Shown: positions 50,490 through 59,944, counted from the stretch's first letter. The stretch: 61,329 nt of DNA from an uncultured Lachnospiraceae bacterium (GCA_910587295.1 CAJULP010000011.1:1-61329); one strand, 5' to 3'. Numbers and translations: made by a program. Notes: generated by a model not told the origin, from the sequence alone.

Positions 50490-52100
50490 TGGGAAAGGAG
50501 AAAAAGGATAAGATTGGCTTTAAGCGGCTGATGATCTGGTATCGTGATCTTTCCTTAAAAGGCAAGATTGTGCTGTTGGTGTACCTTGCCGGTGTGCTGC
50601 CTGTGGGGGCTATTTTGGTGATTTCATTGTCGGAAATGCAGGGGCGGTCCAAGGAGCAGCAGCTTTATGCGCTGAATCAAGGTTACAATCAAATGAGTCA
50701 GGCTGTTGAAGATAAAATGAGCCGTATTCATAATATTTCTACTTTACTGGCGGTAAATGAAACGATCAATCTGAATCTGACGCTGGCTGGCGGGGAGATA
50801 AGCATTGCCCAGCAGCTTGCAAATTTCGAAAGTATCAATTCGTATACATACGGAATGGAGATGGCGTTTGAATATGGCAACATTTTATTTTATATTGATG
50901 AGGCTTTTCCGGTTGTAAACAATTATAGCGGGCGTTATCGTCCGCTTGCGTTAGCAAAAGAGATGGATTGGTATGAGATTTTGGAAAAGAACAACGGAAG
51001 GCCTTCCTGGGTAAGTTTTCGGGAAGATATTTATGATACAGGGTATTCCTATGTGGCTATTACTCGAAAACTGTGGGATCAAGATGATTTTAGTAAAGAT
51101 GTAGGGGTGCTTGCGGTTTTAATGGAACGGAAAGCGCTGGAAGAAATGCTGATCGGCTCCGCGCAGGAACAGATTATTTATTTAGAGACGCTGCAGGGCC
51201 AGATACTTGCTGCAAATGTACCGGAAAAAGAGCTTATGGAGCCGCTCTATGAAGATTGGGAAAAAGGAACGGGAGACAGGAACTTTAAGGAAATATCTTT
51301 CCATAATGTGAATTATCTGGTGAGAAGCCAGCTGCTTGATAAGACCAATACGTATCTGGTGTCCATGGTGCCCCAGCAGGTCATGGAGGAACAGGTAAGG
51401 AAAATGAATATGGGTATGGGTATGGGCTTTCTTTATGTGTTAGTGTGCATTGCGGTGTGGGTTGCGTTTGTGCCGATTATTCGCTCCGTGACAGGACGGA
51501 TGCGTCTTTTGCAAAACCAGATGATGCAGATTCAGGACGGGATCATCAAGAAATTGGATATGGATGAAAGTCAAAGCCATGCAGATGAGATTGGGCAGGA
51601 GAAAGCGGGGGCGGAATTAAAGGCATTGCAATCTCAGATCAACCCGCACTTTTTATACAATACATTGGATATGATCAACTGGATGGCGCAAAAAAATGAG
51701 ATTGACAATATCCACAATATAGTACAGGCTATGTCACGGTTTTATAAGCTTACATTAAGTAAGGGGCGGGATGTAGTGTCAATTGCGGATGAGGTGAAGT
51801 TATGTGAAGCGTATATGGAAATCCAAAAGCGCCGGTACCGGGGAAGTGCTGCTAAACGGCTGGATGGAAGATGAAAGGATCACATTAAGTGTTACGGATG
51901 ACGGCGTCGGTATGCAGGAAAAGGGGAAAGAAACGGATAAGGGCGGCAGCCATTATGGCATGGTAAATATTGCGGAACGTTTAAAACTCTTCTTTGGGGA
52001 AGAGATTCCGGTACAGGTGGAGAGTTCTCCGGGAGTAGGAACATGTGTTATCATCAATATTCCGGTGAGAAGACAGCAGGAAGGGGAGGAGGAGGGATGA
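50489..52100 (+). pseudogene. YesM-type histidine kinase with internal deletion in the ATPase domain
   Basis: The first part (to 51874) has membrane helices at about 22-42 and 305-330, a HAMP-like region and the His_kinase motif QSQINPHFLYNTLDMINWMA, then SIADEVKLCEAYMEIQKRRY. It then leaves frame. The sequence resumes in another frame (to 52100) at TGEVLLNGWMEDERITLSVT, then DDGVGMQEKG and HYGMVNIAERLKLFFGE. The N box (PLVENAI-type), needed for ATP binding, and about 45-55 residues around it are missing. ATG 50489 overlaps the regulator stop. Kinase activity is not expected. This matches the decay of its partner gene. Confidence 0.88.
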
Positions 52101-53644
52101 GAAGATATCTGCTTGCAATAATCTTGCTTTTGAGCTTCCTGCTTTCGGGCTGCGGTAAGAGAGAGGGAGAAATGACTTCTCAGTCTGCCAATGTGGTAAA
52201 TTTTCGAGCAATTTATTTAGGAAATGCTCCAGAGGAAGGGCTTTTAGAGCTTTACAGGCAATTAGATGAACTGACAGTCGGTGAGCTTGGCTGCACAATC
52301 CGGTTTGAGTTTATTCCGTGGGGAAATGAACGGGAACAATTAAATATCGCTATTGCGTCCGGGGAATATGATTTTATCCCGGGCGGCGTATTTTCAGATT
52401 ACCGGATTCTGGTGAGCAGGAATGCGTTTTTGGACTTAAATGAATATCTTTATCTGGTACCGGAGCTTGCGGATCATTATGGAACTTACAGTGAAACGGC
52501 GTTAAAGGATTGTGAGATCAGCGGCGGTTTGTATGGGATTCCTCAGTTTGGGCCGGGAGAGATCAAAAACGTGAATGAAGGATTTTTCTACCGGGAGGAT
52601 TTAAGAAAAGCATGGGAGCTTCCGGAGATTACAGATCTTAATACAATGGAAATGTATTTGTACAGGGCTAAGGAAGAGGAGCGGTACAGGTCAGAGCCCC
52701 TTATCACGGACAATAGGATCTGGCAGTCTTTATGGCTTTTGCTTACTAAAGGAAAGTATTTGGAAATCAGCAGTATGCAGGAAATGCCTTTTGTGGTAGT
52801 GTCTGCCCAAAAGCCGGATGTGGTGCTGAACCGATTGGAACAGCCGGAGTTTTTAGAGGTCTTGTCATATATTGAAAAATGGCGCAGGGATGGGATCTTA
52901 GAATCCGATCTTTTGGCTATGTCTGATAATGAAGGGGAGAGAGGGAAGAACCTGATGCAGCAGGACAGGAAGCCTTGTGAGACCAATGTACCAATATGGT
53001 CCGCAGAGGCAGTCCATATCCCGGAGCTGACTCAGATGCAACCGGAATGGGAGTATGGTTTTTTCCCCTATACGTCTGTAAATGAGGAATGGTATATTGG
53101 CACTTTGGCGGATTCTTCCGTGATATCCATTTCCTCCAAGACAACAGAACCGGAAATCGCCATTAAGCTGCTGGAAAAGATCCATACGGATCAACGGTAT
53201 TATAATCTGATGAAATATGGCGTAGAGGGCATTCATTACCGGATGCAGGACGGAAAAATCAGCTACGAAGAAATTGAGGGGAGGAACAAGTTTGGGTGGA
53301 CGGTGTGTTCAGACGATCTGATGAATTGTAAGGTGGTTCCGATTAATGGGAAATGGTATGAGGAGGCTGCGCTTCCGGTGGAACGGTGGCGGAATGCCAT
53401 TAGTAAGGAGGCAAAATCTTATCCTCTGGAAAATTTCACTTTTTCCGCAGAGAGGGTCTACAGGGAATTAGAAGCATTAAACGAGGTAAAACTGAAATAC
53501 TTCCAGCCTTTGGTGTGTGGATACACAGATGATTGTGCAGCGGATCTGGAAGAGACAAAAAAGGCCTTGGAAGAAGCCGGGCTGGATTTATATATTGCCA
53601 GTATGCAGGAGCAGATATCAAAAAGTGAAACGCCCATAAAATAG
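52097..53644 (+). CDS. Solute-binding lipoprotein of the second importer
   Basis: An apparently whole extracellular binding protein of 515 residues. Signal peptide MRRYLLAIILLLSFLLSGCG with lipobox LLSGC (Cys19). The mature part has family-1 features (FEFIPWGNEREQLNIAIASG, LYGIPQFGPGEIKN). GGAGGAGG precedes the ATG, which overlaps the kinase remnant by 4 bases. Its permease partner is truncated just downstream, so unless another permease pair serves it, it has no transporter. Confidence 0.88.
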   Translation: MRRYLLAIILLLSFLLSGCGKREGEMTSQSANVVNFRAIYLGNAPEEGLLELYRQLDELTVGELGCTIRFEFIPWGNEREQLNIAIASGEYDFIPGGVFSDYRILVSRNAFLDLNEYLYLVPELADHYGTYSETALKDCEISGGLYGIPQFGPGEIKNVNEGFFYREDLRKAWELPEITDLNTMEMYLYRAKEEERYRSEPLITDNRIWQSLWLLLTKGKYLEISSMQEMPFVVVSAQKPDVVLNRLEQPEFLEVLSYIEKWRRDGILESDLLAMSDNEGERGKNLMQQDRKPCETNVPIWSAEAVHIPELTQMQPEWEYGFFPYTSVNEEWYIGTLADSSVISISSKTTEPEIAIKLLEKIHTDQRYYNLMKYGVEGIHYRMQDGKISYEEIEGRNKFGWTVCSDDLMNCKVVPINGKWYEEAALPVERWRNAISKEAKSYPLENFTFSAERVYRELEALNEVKLKYFQPLVCGYTDDCAADLEETKKALEEAGLDLYIASMQEQISKSETPIK

Positions 53645-53660
53645 TGGGCGTTATTTTCTT
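53630..53660 (+). terminator. Terminator overlapping the end of the binding-protein gene
   Basis: ACGCCCA (53630-53636) and TGGGCGT (53645-53651) form the stem, followed by TATTTTCTTT; the stop codon lies in the loop. The stretch to 53797 contains no gene. Confidence 0.7.
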
Positions 53661-53797
53661 TCTCAAATAAATCTTTTAAAAATTACCCTTAATCTAGTTT
53701 TTTTCATATGTGTTTCATTTTTCCCGCAGGATAAAATAAAGAAAATAACGTGTGGCGGGGCGGTCTTCTCCGGCATACAGTGGTGGGAGGCAACGAA

Positions 53798-53965
53798 ATG
53801 AAAGATAAGATCAAAGGAGGGTTTGGGGAGCTTTGGAAAAATAAGCTTCTCTATCTGATGACACTTCCGGCAATCATCTGGGTGGCAATTTTCTGTTATT
53901 ACCCTATGTACGGGATTTTAATTGCATTTAAAAAGTTCAGTTACAGTTTCTGTCTTGTCAAATGA
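53798..53965 (+). pseudogene. N-terminal stub of an LplB-type permease
   Basis: GGGAGG and ATG at 53798 open MKDKIKGGFGELWKNKLLYL, MTLPAIIWVAIFCYYPMYGI and LIAFKKFSY, the standard first helix and loop of this permease family (compare the intact permease at 39900). After about 48 codons the sequence leaves the family and stops. The rest, five helices and the EAA loop, is gone, joined directly to the tail of another gene. Confidence 0.85.
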
Positions 53966-54119
53966 ATTGCAGCTTACGCTTTCCATGTATGAAGCGGATG
54001 AAGCGGTAGAAAAAATCAACACATGGCATGAAGAAGCGTCAAAAGTCGGCCTTGAAGAGATCCGTGCAGAGCTGATTGCCCAGATCCAGGCGTTCCTGGA
54101 TGCAAAGAATGCGGGCTGA
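53946..54119 (+). pseudogene. C-terminal remnant, probably of a second solute-binding protein
   Basis: A frame ending at 54119 reads NELQLTLSMYEADEAVEKIN, then TWHEEASKVGLEEIRAELIA and a short end. The helical, charged pattern and its place before a YesL-type gene suit the C-terminus of an extracellular binding protein. The join with the permease stub at about 53940-53955 implies loss of roughly the rest of one permease, a second permease and most of a binding protein (about 3 kb by family size). The identity is inferred. Confidence 0.6.
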
Positions 54120-54120
54120 T

Positions 54121-54759
54121 ATGAATGTTTTTCAAATGAACAGCCCTCTTATGAGGGGGATAAGGAAAATTGTGGAATTAATGTACATAGGGATGCTGTG
54201 GTTTATCTGCAGCATTCCTTTGGTTACCTTAGGGGCGGCAACGGCCGCCCTTTATGAGGTGTTGCTGAAAGCGGTAAAAAATCAGGAAGGGTATTTATTT
54301 AAAAGTTTTTTGAGAGCCTTTCAAAACAATTTTAAACAGGGAACTTGTATCTGGCTGCCGATTGCGCTGGCAGAAGTTTTGTTTTCGGTAAACCTATTTT
54401 ATTACGGGGTGCTTGGAGGGGGAAATTTTGTGCTGCAGACCGTTGTTTTTTCTGTTTTGCTGGTATTGGTGACGGCGTTGTCTTCTTATGTGTTTCCGAT
54501 CATTGCAAAATTTGAAAACACTGCAATGGGGCATGTGCGGATGGCTGCCACGCTGGCTCTTAGAAACCCCGGCTGGACAGCAGCGCTTGTGGTGATACAG
54601 ATACTTACTTTGTTTGCGGTATGGTTTTTTATTTATTTCCCGCTTCTGTTTATTATGGGATTTTCCGGTTATGTACAGGCAGTGATCTTTAACCACATTT
54701 TTGACCGATTGATTGAAAACGGGATGATTATAGAAGAAAATGGGCAAAGAAATAGGTAA
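54121..54759 (+). CDS. DUF624/YesL-family membrane protein
   Basis: A 212-residue membrane protein with five hydrophobic segments and the YesL pattern (GIRKIVELMYIGMLWFICSI, then PLVTLGAATAALYEVLLK). YesL proteins always travel with YesMN-type kinases and LplABC-type importers, but their role is unknown. The ATG directly follows the stop of the binding-protein remnant, with only a weak GCGGG box, so it may now depend on read-through from the deletion junction. Confidence 0.85.
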   Translation: MNVFQMNSPLMRGIRKIVELMYIGMLWFICSIPLVTLGAATAALYEVLLKAVKNQEGYLFKSFLRAFQNNFKQGTCIWLPIALAEVLFSVNLFYYGVLGGGNFVLQTVVFSVLLVLVTALSSYVFPIIAKFENTAMGHVRMAATLALRNPGWTAALVVIQILTLFAVWFFIYFPLLFIMGFSGYVQAVIFNHIFDRLIENGMIIEENGQRNR

Positions 54760-54825
54760 TCAGGTACAAAGTAACAAAAGGATATCAAAAATCCGGCATC
54801 TATTGTGAATTTGGTGATTGGGGCT

Positions 54826-54870
54826 TTTACAAAAAGATTTCCTATGAGATAATAATAGCAAAGTCATAGG
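54826..54870 (+). promoter_or_regulatory. Promoter with flanking inverted repeat before the GH13 gene
   Basis: TTTACA (54826-54831) and GATAAT (54848-54853) are 16 bp apart. The -10 is enclosed by a 7-bp inverted repeat, CCTATGA (54841-54847) and TCATAGG (54864-54870), a good position for a repressor. Confidence 0.5.
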
Positions 54871-54886
54871 AAAAGGGGTAAAAGCA

Positions 54887-56731
54887 ATGGATAGGATAAT
54901 GAAAACCTTTGAGGAGAGACTTAAGAAACATCATGACGAACTACGCTGGCTGTACATGGAATTATATGGAAACGATTCCATGTTTGCGGAGTTGTGCGGA
55001 CAGATGGAACAGTTTTATCTGGACAGAAATAAAACTTTGAAAACATTGGATCGGCGCAGGGAAAAAGACAAAGACTGGTACAGGCAGAACGATATGCTGG
55101 GCATGATGTTTTATATTGACAATTTTGCTGGCGATATGAAGGGCGTGAAATCCAAGCTGGATTATATCGGGCAGTGCAATGTGAATTATATCCATCTGAT
55201 GCCGTTTCTGGATACGCCGGAAGGGCGTTCTGACGGGGGGTATGCGGTGGCGGATTTCCGGAAGGTGCAGGAAAAGTTGGGTTCCATGGAGGATCTGGAT
55301 AAACTGACGGCGGCCTGTCACAAAAAGGGGATCAATGTGTGCATGGATTTTGTGATGAACCATACCTCGGAGGATCACGAGTGGGCAAAGCGGGCCCGCC
55401 AGGGGGAAGGGGAGTACATGAGCCGTTATTTCTTTTTTGACAATAGTGAGATTCCTGCCCAATATGAGCGGACAGTGCCCCAGGTGTTCCCTACAACGGC
55501 CCCGGGGAATTTCACGTGGCTTGAGGATATGGGCTATTATGTGATGACCACATTTTATCCCTACCAGTGGGATCTGAATTATAAAAACCCCCGGGTGTTT
55601 AATGAGATGATGTACAATTTCCTTTATCTGGCAAACCGGGGGATTGATATCATCCGTATTGACGCTGTGCCGTATATATGGAAAGAGCTGGGTACACCCT
55701 GTCGGAATCTTCTGCAGGTACATACGATCGTGCGCATGATGCGTATGATCAGTGAGATTGTCTGCCCCAGCGTTTTATTGCTTGGCGAGGTTGTGATGGA
55801 GCCTGAAAAGGTAGTTCCCTATTTTGGGTCGGTGGAAAAGCCGGAATGTCACATGCTCTATAATGTGACTACCATGGCGACTACCTGGCACACGGTGGCT
55901 ACAAGAGATGTAAGGCTGTTAAAAAGACAGCTGGATATTGTAAATGCCCTTCCCAAGGATTATGTATTTTTGAATTATCTCCGCTGCCATGACGATATTG
56001 GCTGGGGGCTTGATTATGGGAGCCTTGTGGAGGAAGGGATTGGAGAACGTTCCCACAAACAGTATTTGAATGATTATTTTCAGGGTTATGCCGGAGGCAG
56101 TAACAGCCGGGGTGAGCTTTATAATGCGGACCCTGTCACCGGAGATGCGAGATTTTGCGGAACCACCGCATCTATGTGCGGGATTGAAAAGGCAGGTTTT
56201 GAGCAGGATGATGAAGCTATGGAAAAGGCCGTCAGGATGGATCTGATGCTCCATGCGTACATGTTCATGCAGTCCGGGATCCCGGTGCTTTACAGTGGGG
56301 ATGAAGTGGGTCAGGTCAATGATTATACTTATAAGGAAAATCCTTTTAAAGCGGCAGATTCCAGGTATATCCACAGGGGGGCGATGAATTGGGATCTGGC
56401 AGAGAATAGAAAAGACCCTGAAACAGTGGAAGGGAAAATATTCCAGGGTTTGGAGCGGTTGGAGCAGATCAGGAAGACGGAAAAGGTATTTGTATCAAAT
56501 GCTGACGCCTGGACGGTTGATACCGGTGACCGTTCTGTTCTTTGCATTGGCAGGTATTTGGACGGGGAAAAGATTATCGGCCTGTTTAATTTCAGTGAAT
56601 TTGAGAAGACAGCGCATATCGGCGAAGCGGATGGGGAGTATAAGGATCTCATTTCAGGAAAGAAGACGGATACGGCGGAGGTTTCGCTGCCGGCGTATGG
56701 ATTCTGTTATTTAAAAAAGGTTTCCGATTAA
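54887..56731 (+). CDS. Amylosucrase-like glycoside hydrolase, GH13
   Basis: A 614-residue enzyme of the alpha-amylase clan, GH13_4-like, acting on sucrose or related sugars. The four conserved regions are present: DFVMNHTSEDHEWA, the nucleophile Asp in GIDIIRIDAVPYIWKE, the acid/base Glu in LLLGEVVM, and the transition-state Asp in YLRCHDDIGWGL (the HDDIGW form is typical of amylosucrase). An amylosucrase-like N-terminal helical domain covers residues 1-80. No signal peptide. A repressor-type repeat surrounds its promoter. True sucrose polymerising activity cannot be told from sequence; a sucrose hydrolase or phosphorylase role is possible. Confidence 0.85.
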   Translation: MDRIMKTFEERLKKHHDELRWLYMELYGNDSMFAELCGQMEQFYLDRNKTLKTLDRRREKDKDWYRQNDMLGMMFYIDNFAGDMKGVKSKLDYIGQCNVNYIHLMPFLDTPEGRSDGGYAVADFRKVQEKLGSMEDLDKLTAACHKKGINVCMDFVMNHTSEDHEWAKRARQGEGEYMSRYFFFDNSEIPAQYERTVPQVFPTTAPGNFTWLEDMGYYVMTTFYPYQWDLNYKNPRVFNEMMYNFLYLANRGIDIIRIDAVPYIWKELGTPCRNLLQVHTIVRMMRMISEIVCPSVLLLGEVVMEPEKVVPYFGSVEKPECHMLYNVTTMATTWHTVATRDVRLLKRQLDIVNALPKDYVFLNYLRCHDDIGWGLDYGSLVEEGIGERSHKQYLNDYFQGYAGGSNSRGELYNADPVTGDARFCGTTASMCGIEKAGFEQDDEAMEKAVRMDLMLHAYMFMQSGIPVLYSGDEVGQVNDYTYKENPFKAADSRYIHRGAMNWDLAENRKDPETVEGKIFQGLERLEQIRKTEKVFVSNADAWTVDTGDRSVLCIGRYLDGEKIIGLFNFSEFEKTAHIGEADGEYKDLISGKKTDTAEVSLPAYGFCYLKKVSD

Positions 56732-56807
56732 AATTTTGATGTAGGCTGGACATAATTTCGCTTATACCTTAAAATAATAGTAATCAAACTCACAAGGAGG
56801 AACGGAA

Positions 56808-57065
56808 ATGAAGAAATTCGAATATGTGGTTAAAGATGAAGTAGGAATCCATGCAAGGCCTGCAGGACTTTTGGTGAAAGAAGCCAAAAAGTATGAGAGT
56901 AAGATTACGATCAGTAAGGATGGAAAAAGTGCGGAAGCTACGAAGTTGATGGCAGTCATGGGGCTTGGCGTAAAGTGTGGTCAGAGCGTGGAAGTGTCTG
57001 TGGAAGGCGGAGACGAAGACGCTGCGTTTGAAGGAATCAAGGCTTTCTTTGAGGCAAATCTGTAA
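56808..57065 (+). CDS. ptsH: HPr phosphocarrier protein without the regulatory serine
   Basis: Passes phosphate from Enzyme I to sugar-specific EIIA proteins. The 85-residue protein keeps the active His15 in GIHARPAG. At the site where firmicute HPr has Ser46 (target of HPr kinase) it has Lys46 (TKLMAVMGLGVKCG), so it cannot be a Ser46-phosphorylated corepressor for CcpA. AAGGAGGAA precedes the ATG. Enzyme I follows after 35 bp. No hprK lies nearby. Confidence 0.94.
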   Translation: MKKFEYVVKDEVGIHARPAGLLVKEAKKYESKITISKDGKSAEATKLMAVMGLGVKCGQSVEVSVEGGDEDAAFEGIKAFFEANL

Positions 57066-57100
57066 AAACTGTAAAAGTATTGGGATGGAGGAAGTATAGA

Positions 57101-58729
57101 ATGCTGAAATTATCCGGTAAGTCAGTGTATAAAGGGATTGCTTTGGGACCGGTGGTGGTTCTTAAAAAGAACGATCAGCAGGTGACAAGGGTAAAGATTG
57201 CGGATGCGGACGAAGAACTGGCAAGGCTTGAAACAGCAGGGGAAAAGTCAAAAGAGCAGCTGCAGGATCTTTACGAGAAGGCATTAAAGGAAGTAGGGGA
57301 AGCAAGTGCGGCAATTTTCGAAGTGCATCAGATGATGTTAGAGGACGAAGATTATCTGGATGCGATCCACAATATGATTCGGACGGAAATGATCAATGCG
57401 GAATATGCGGCAGCGGTCACCGGAGATAATTTTTCTGAAATGTTTGCCAATATGGACGATGATTACATGAAGGCCCGAGCGGCGGATGTAAAGGATATCT
57501 CAAACCGCCTGATCAAAAATCTGATGGGAGAAGAGGATATTGATTTTTCATCCATGGAACCGTCTGTCATCTTGGCGGACGACCTGACGCCCAGCGAAAC
57601 GGTGCAGATGGATAAGAAAAAGATTCTTGCCTTTGTGACAGTTCATGGATCTATTAATTCCCATACTTCCATTTTGGCAAGGATGATGAATATACCGGCA
57701 CTGATCGGGGTTCCGGTGGATTTAGAAGAGATTCGTTCCGGCACCCAGGTGGTGGTAGACGGTTTTAACGGAGAAGTTGTTTTTGATCCTTCGGAGGAAG
57801 TATGCGCCAGTGCCAGAGGGCGCATGGAGGAAGAAAAGGAAAAGCTGACGCTTCTACAGACCTTAAAAGGAAAAGAAAATATCACGTTAGATGGGAAGAC
57901 CATCAATATTTATGCCAATATCGGGAGCGTAAGTGATGTTGGCTATGTACTGGAAAACGATGCCGGCGGTATCGGGCTGTTCCGCAGTGAATTTTTGTAT
58001 CTTGGGAAAGAGGATTACCCCACAGAGGAGGAGCAGTTCCAGGCTTATAAGCAGGTAGTGCAGACGATGGCGGGCAAGAAGGTCATTATCCGTACACTGG
58101 ATATCGGGGCGGATAAGCAAGTGGATTATTTTAATTTAGGCAAGGAAGATAATCCGGCCATGGGATATCGCGCTATCCGTATCTGTCTGACGGAGCCGGA
58201 GATCTTTAAGACTCAGCTGCGTGCACTGCTGCGTGCAACCGTATTTGGAAACCTTTCTATCATGTATCCGATGATCACATCGGTAGAAGAAATTAAAAAG
58301 ATTTATGAGATTATGGATGAAGTAAAAGCCCAGTTAGACGCAGACGGGATTCCTTATAAGATGCCGGAACAGGGAATTATGATTGAGACACCGGCAGCAG
58401 TCATGATCGGTGATGAATTGGCGGAGATGGTGGATTTCTTTAGTATTGGAACCAATGACCTGACCCAATATACGCTGGCCATCGACAGGCAGAATGAAAG
58501 GCTGGATGCTTTTTATAATCCTCACCACAAGGCTATCCTGCGGATGATCCAGATGGTAGTGGATAGCGCTCATAAGGCAGGGAAGTGGGCAGGTATCTGC
58601 GGAGAGCTAGGGGCAGATCCGGAGCTTACGGAGACATTTGTGAGGATGGGAGTGGATGAACTGTCCGTTGCGCCTTCCATGGTGCTCAGGCTTCGCAAGA
58701 CGGTACGTGAGATGCGCGCAGAACAATGA
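57101..58729 (+). CDS. ptsI: Phosphoenolpyruvate-protein phosphotransferase (Enzyme I)
   Basis: First enzyme of the sugar phosphotransferase system: transfers phosphate from phosphoenolpyruvate to HPr. The 542-residue protein has the HPr-binding N-terminal domain, active His188 in HGSINSHTSILARMM, the TIM-barrel with GLFRSEFLYLG, the metal-binding FFSIGTNDLTQYTLAIDR and catalytic Cys in GICGELGAD. The ATG at 57101 follows GGAGGAAG; the open frame from 57080 precedes that box. Cotranscribed with ptsH; a hairpin ends the operon. Confidence 0.96.
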   Translation: MLKLSGKSVYKGIALGPVVVLKKNDQQVTRVKIADADEELARLETAGEKSKEQLQDLYEKALKEVGEASAAIFEVHQMMLEDEDYLDAIHNMIRTEMINAEYAAAVTGDNFSEMFANMDDDYMKARAADVKDISNRLIKNLMGEEDIDFSSMEPSVILADDLTPSETVQMDKKKILAFVTVHGSINSHTSILARMMNIPALIGVPVDLEEIRSGTQVVVDGFNGEVVFDPSEEVCASARGRMEEEKEKLTLLQTLKGKENITLDGKTINIYANIGSVSDVGYVLENDAGGIGLFRSEFLYLGKEDYPTEEEQFQAYKQVVQTMAGKKVIIRTLDIGADKQVDYFNLGKEDNPAMGYRAIRICLTEPEIFKTQLRALLRATVFGNLSIMYPMITSVEEIKKIYEIMDEVKAQLDADGIPYKMPEQGIMIETPAAVMIGDELAEMVDFFSIGTNDLTQYTLAIDRQNERLDAFYNPHHKAILRMIQMVVDSAHKAGKWAGICGELGADPELTETFVRMGVDELSVAPSMVLRLRKTVREMRAEQ

Positions 58730-58744
58730 GAGTGAGAGTATGTA

Positions 58745-58785
58745 GAAGCACTTAGAGAAATCTAAGTGCTTCTTGCAATATATTG
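58745..58785. terminator. Terminator between convergent ptsI and aldo/keto reductase genes
   Basis: GAAGCACTTAGA (58745-58756) and TCTAAGTGCTTC (58761-58772) form a perfect 12-bp stem capped by a GAAA tetraloop; on the plus strand TTGCAATATATTGTTTT follows. Confidence 0.8.
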
Positions 58786-58792
58786 TTTTAAA

Positions 58793-59944
58793 CTATTTTG
58801 CGTTAAACAGTTCATCTGCTTTTTTCATCCGCTCCGCAATGCTTACGCCAAATGGACACCTGCTTTCACATCCTCTGCATCCGATGCACGCATCCGCACG
58901 GTGCTCTAAGGCAAAATAATGCGCTTTGACTGTAGCGGGAACTTCCGGCTGCATAGATGCCAGATCATAATATTTATTCACCATTGCAATATCAATGTTG
59001 GAGGGGCAGGGTTTGCAATGGCCGCAGTAGGTGCATTCTCCTTTTCCGAAGGTGTTCTTGGGGGCGTTGGCAAGCACGCTTGCATAATCTTTTTCTTCCT
59101 GGGATGCGGTTTCATATGCCACTGCCTGCTTTACATGTTCCGGGGTATCGTATCCTGCCAGAACAGACGCAACAGCCGGCCTTGTCAGGCAATAATGGAT
59201 ACACTGCACCGGCGTAAGCGCCGCTCCAAAAGGAGACCTGTCCGCATCAAACAACCGGCCGCCGGCATAAGGTTTCATGACAGTGATTCCTACGTCATGC
59301 TGCTCACATAGTTTATACAGTTCCGTGCGGGCCGGGTCGATTCCGCCTAATCCCTCTTGATAGGTTTCCGCAAAATAATTGTCAATGTTGTCTGTTGGCG
59401 GCAGCAGGTCAAAAGCGGGATTAATGCTGAACAGTATCATTTCTACGATACCGCTTTGGGCCGCTGTTTTCGCAATGGTCGGATTGTGGGTGCTTATTCC
59501 AATATGGCGGATTTTTCCGGAAGCTTTCAGCTCCTGTACATACTTCAGGTAATCACCGCTTGTGGCCTGTTCCCAGTCGCTTTCGGCATCGATAAAGTGC
59601 ATCATGCCCAGATCAATGTAATCGGTCTGCAGCCTGGTCAAAAGATCCTCAAAGGCAGCTTTACATTTCTCTACGTCTCTGGTGCGTACATATTGGCCGT
59701 CCTGCCAGGTGGAACCGATATGGCCCTGTATGTACCATTTTTCACGGCTTCCTTTCAGTGCGTTTCCAAGGCTGGAACGTACATTGGGCTCAGACATCCA
59801 GCAATCTAAAATATTGATTCCCGATTGGGCAGCTTCTTCTAATACCGCCTTACATTCTTCCGGGGTGTGCCGTTCCATCCATTCGCCCCCAAATCCGATT
59901 TCGCTGACCAAAAGGCCGGTTTTTCCTAATCTTCGGTAGTTCAT
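58793..59944 (-). CDS. Aldo/keto reductase with C-terminal 4Fe-4S ferredoxin domain
   Basis: A cytosolic oxidoreductase of 383 residues. The N-terminal barrel has MNYRRLGKTGLLVSEIGFGG, the catalytic-type D and Y region, and IRHIGISTHNP. The C-terminus carries cysteines for two iron-sulfur clusters (CTYCGHCKPCPSNIDI and CIGCRGCESRCPFGV). Such fused reductases are common in anaerobes; the substrate is unknown. GAGGAGG precedes the ATG. The gene lies 28 bp behind the YeiH-family gene and probably shares its promoter. Confidence 0.9.
   Translation of the reverse strand: MNYRRLGKTGLLVSEIGFGGEWMERHTPEECKAVLEEAAQSGINILDCWMSEPNVRSSLGNALKGSREKWYIQGHIGSTWQDGQYVRTRDVEKCKAAFEDLLTRLQTDYIDLGMMHFIDAESDWEQATSGDYLKYVQELKASGKIRHIGISTHNPTIAKTAAQSGIVEMILFSINPAFDLLPPTDNIDNYFAETYQEGLGGIDPARTELYKLCEQHDVGITVMKPYAGGRLFDADRSPFGAALTPVQCIHYCLTRPAVASVLAGYDTPEHVKQAVAYETASQEEKDYASVLANAPKNTFGKGECTYCGHCKPCPSNIDIAMVNKYYDLASMQPEVPATVKAHYFALEHRADACIGCRGCESRCPFGVSIAERMKKADELFNAK

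Noticed and set aside
51804..52100. Independent small ATPase-domain protein
   Set aside because: Its first residues are the kinase gene's own bases read in a shifted frame; the domain is the tail of the disrupted kinase.
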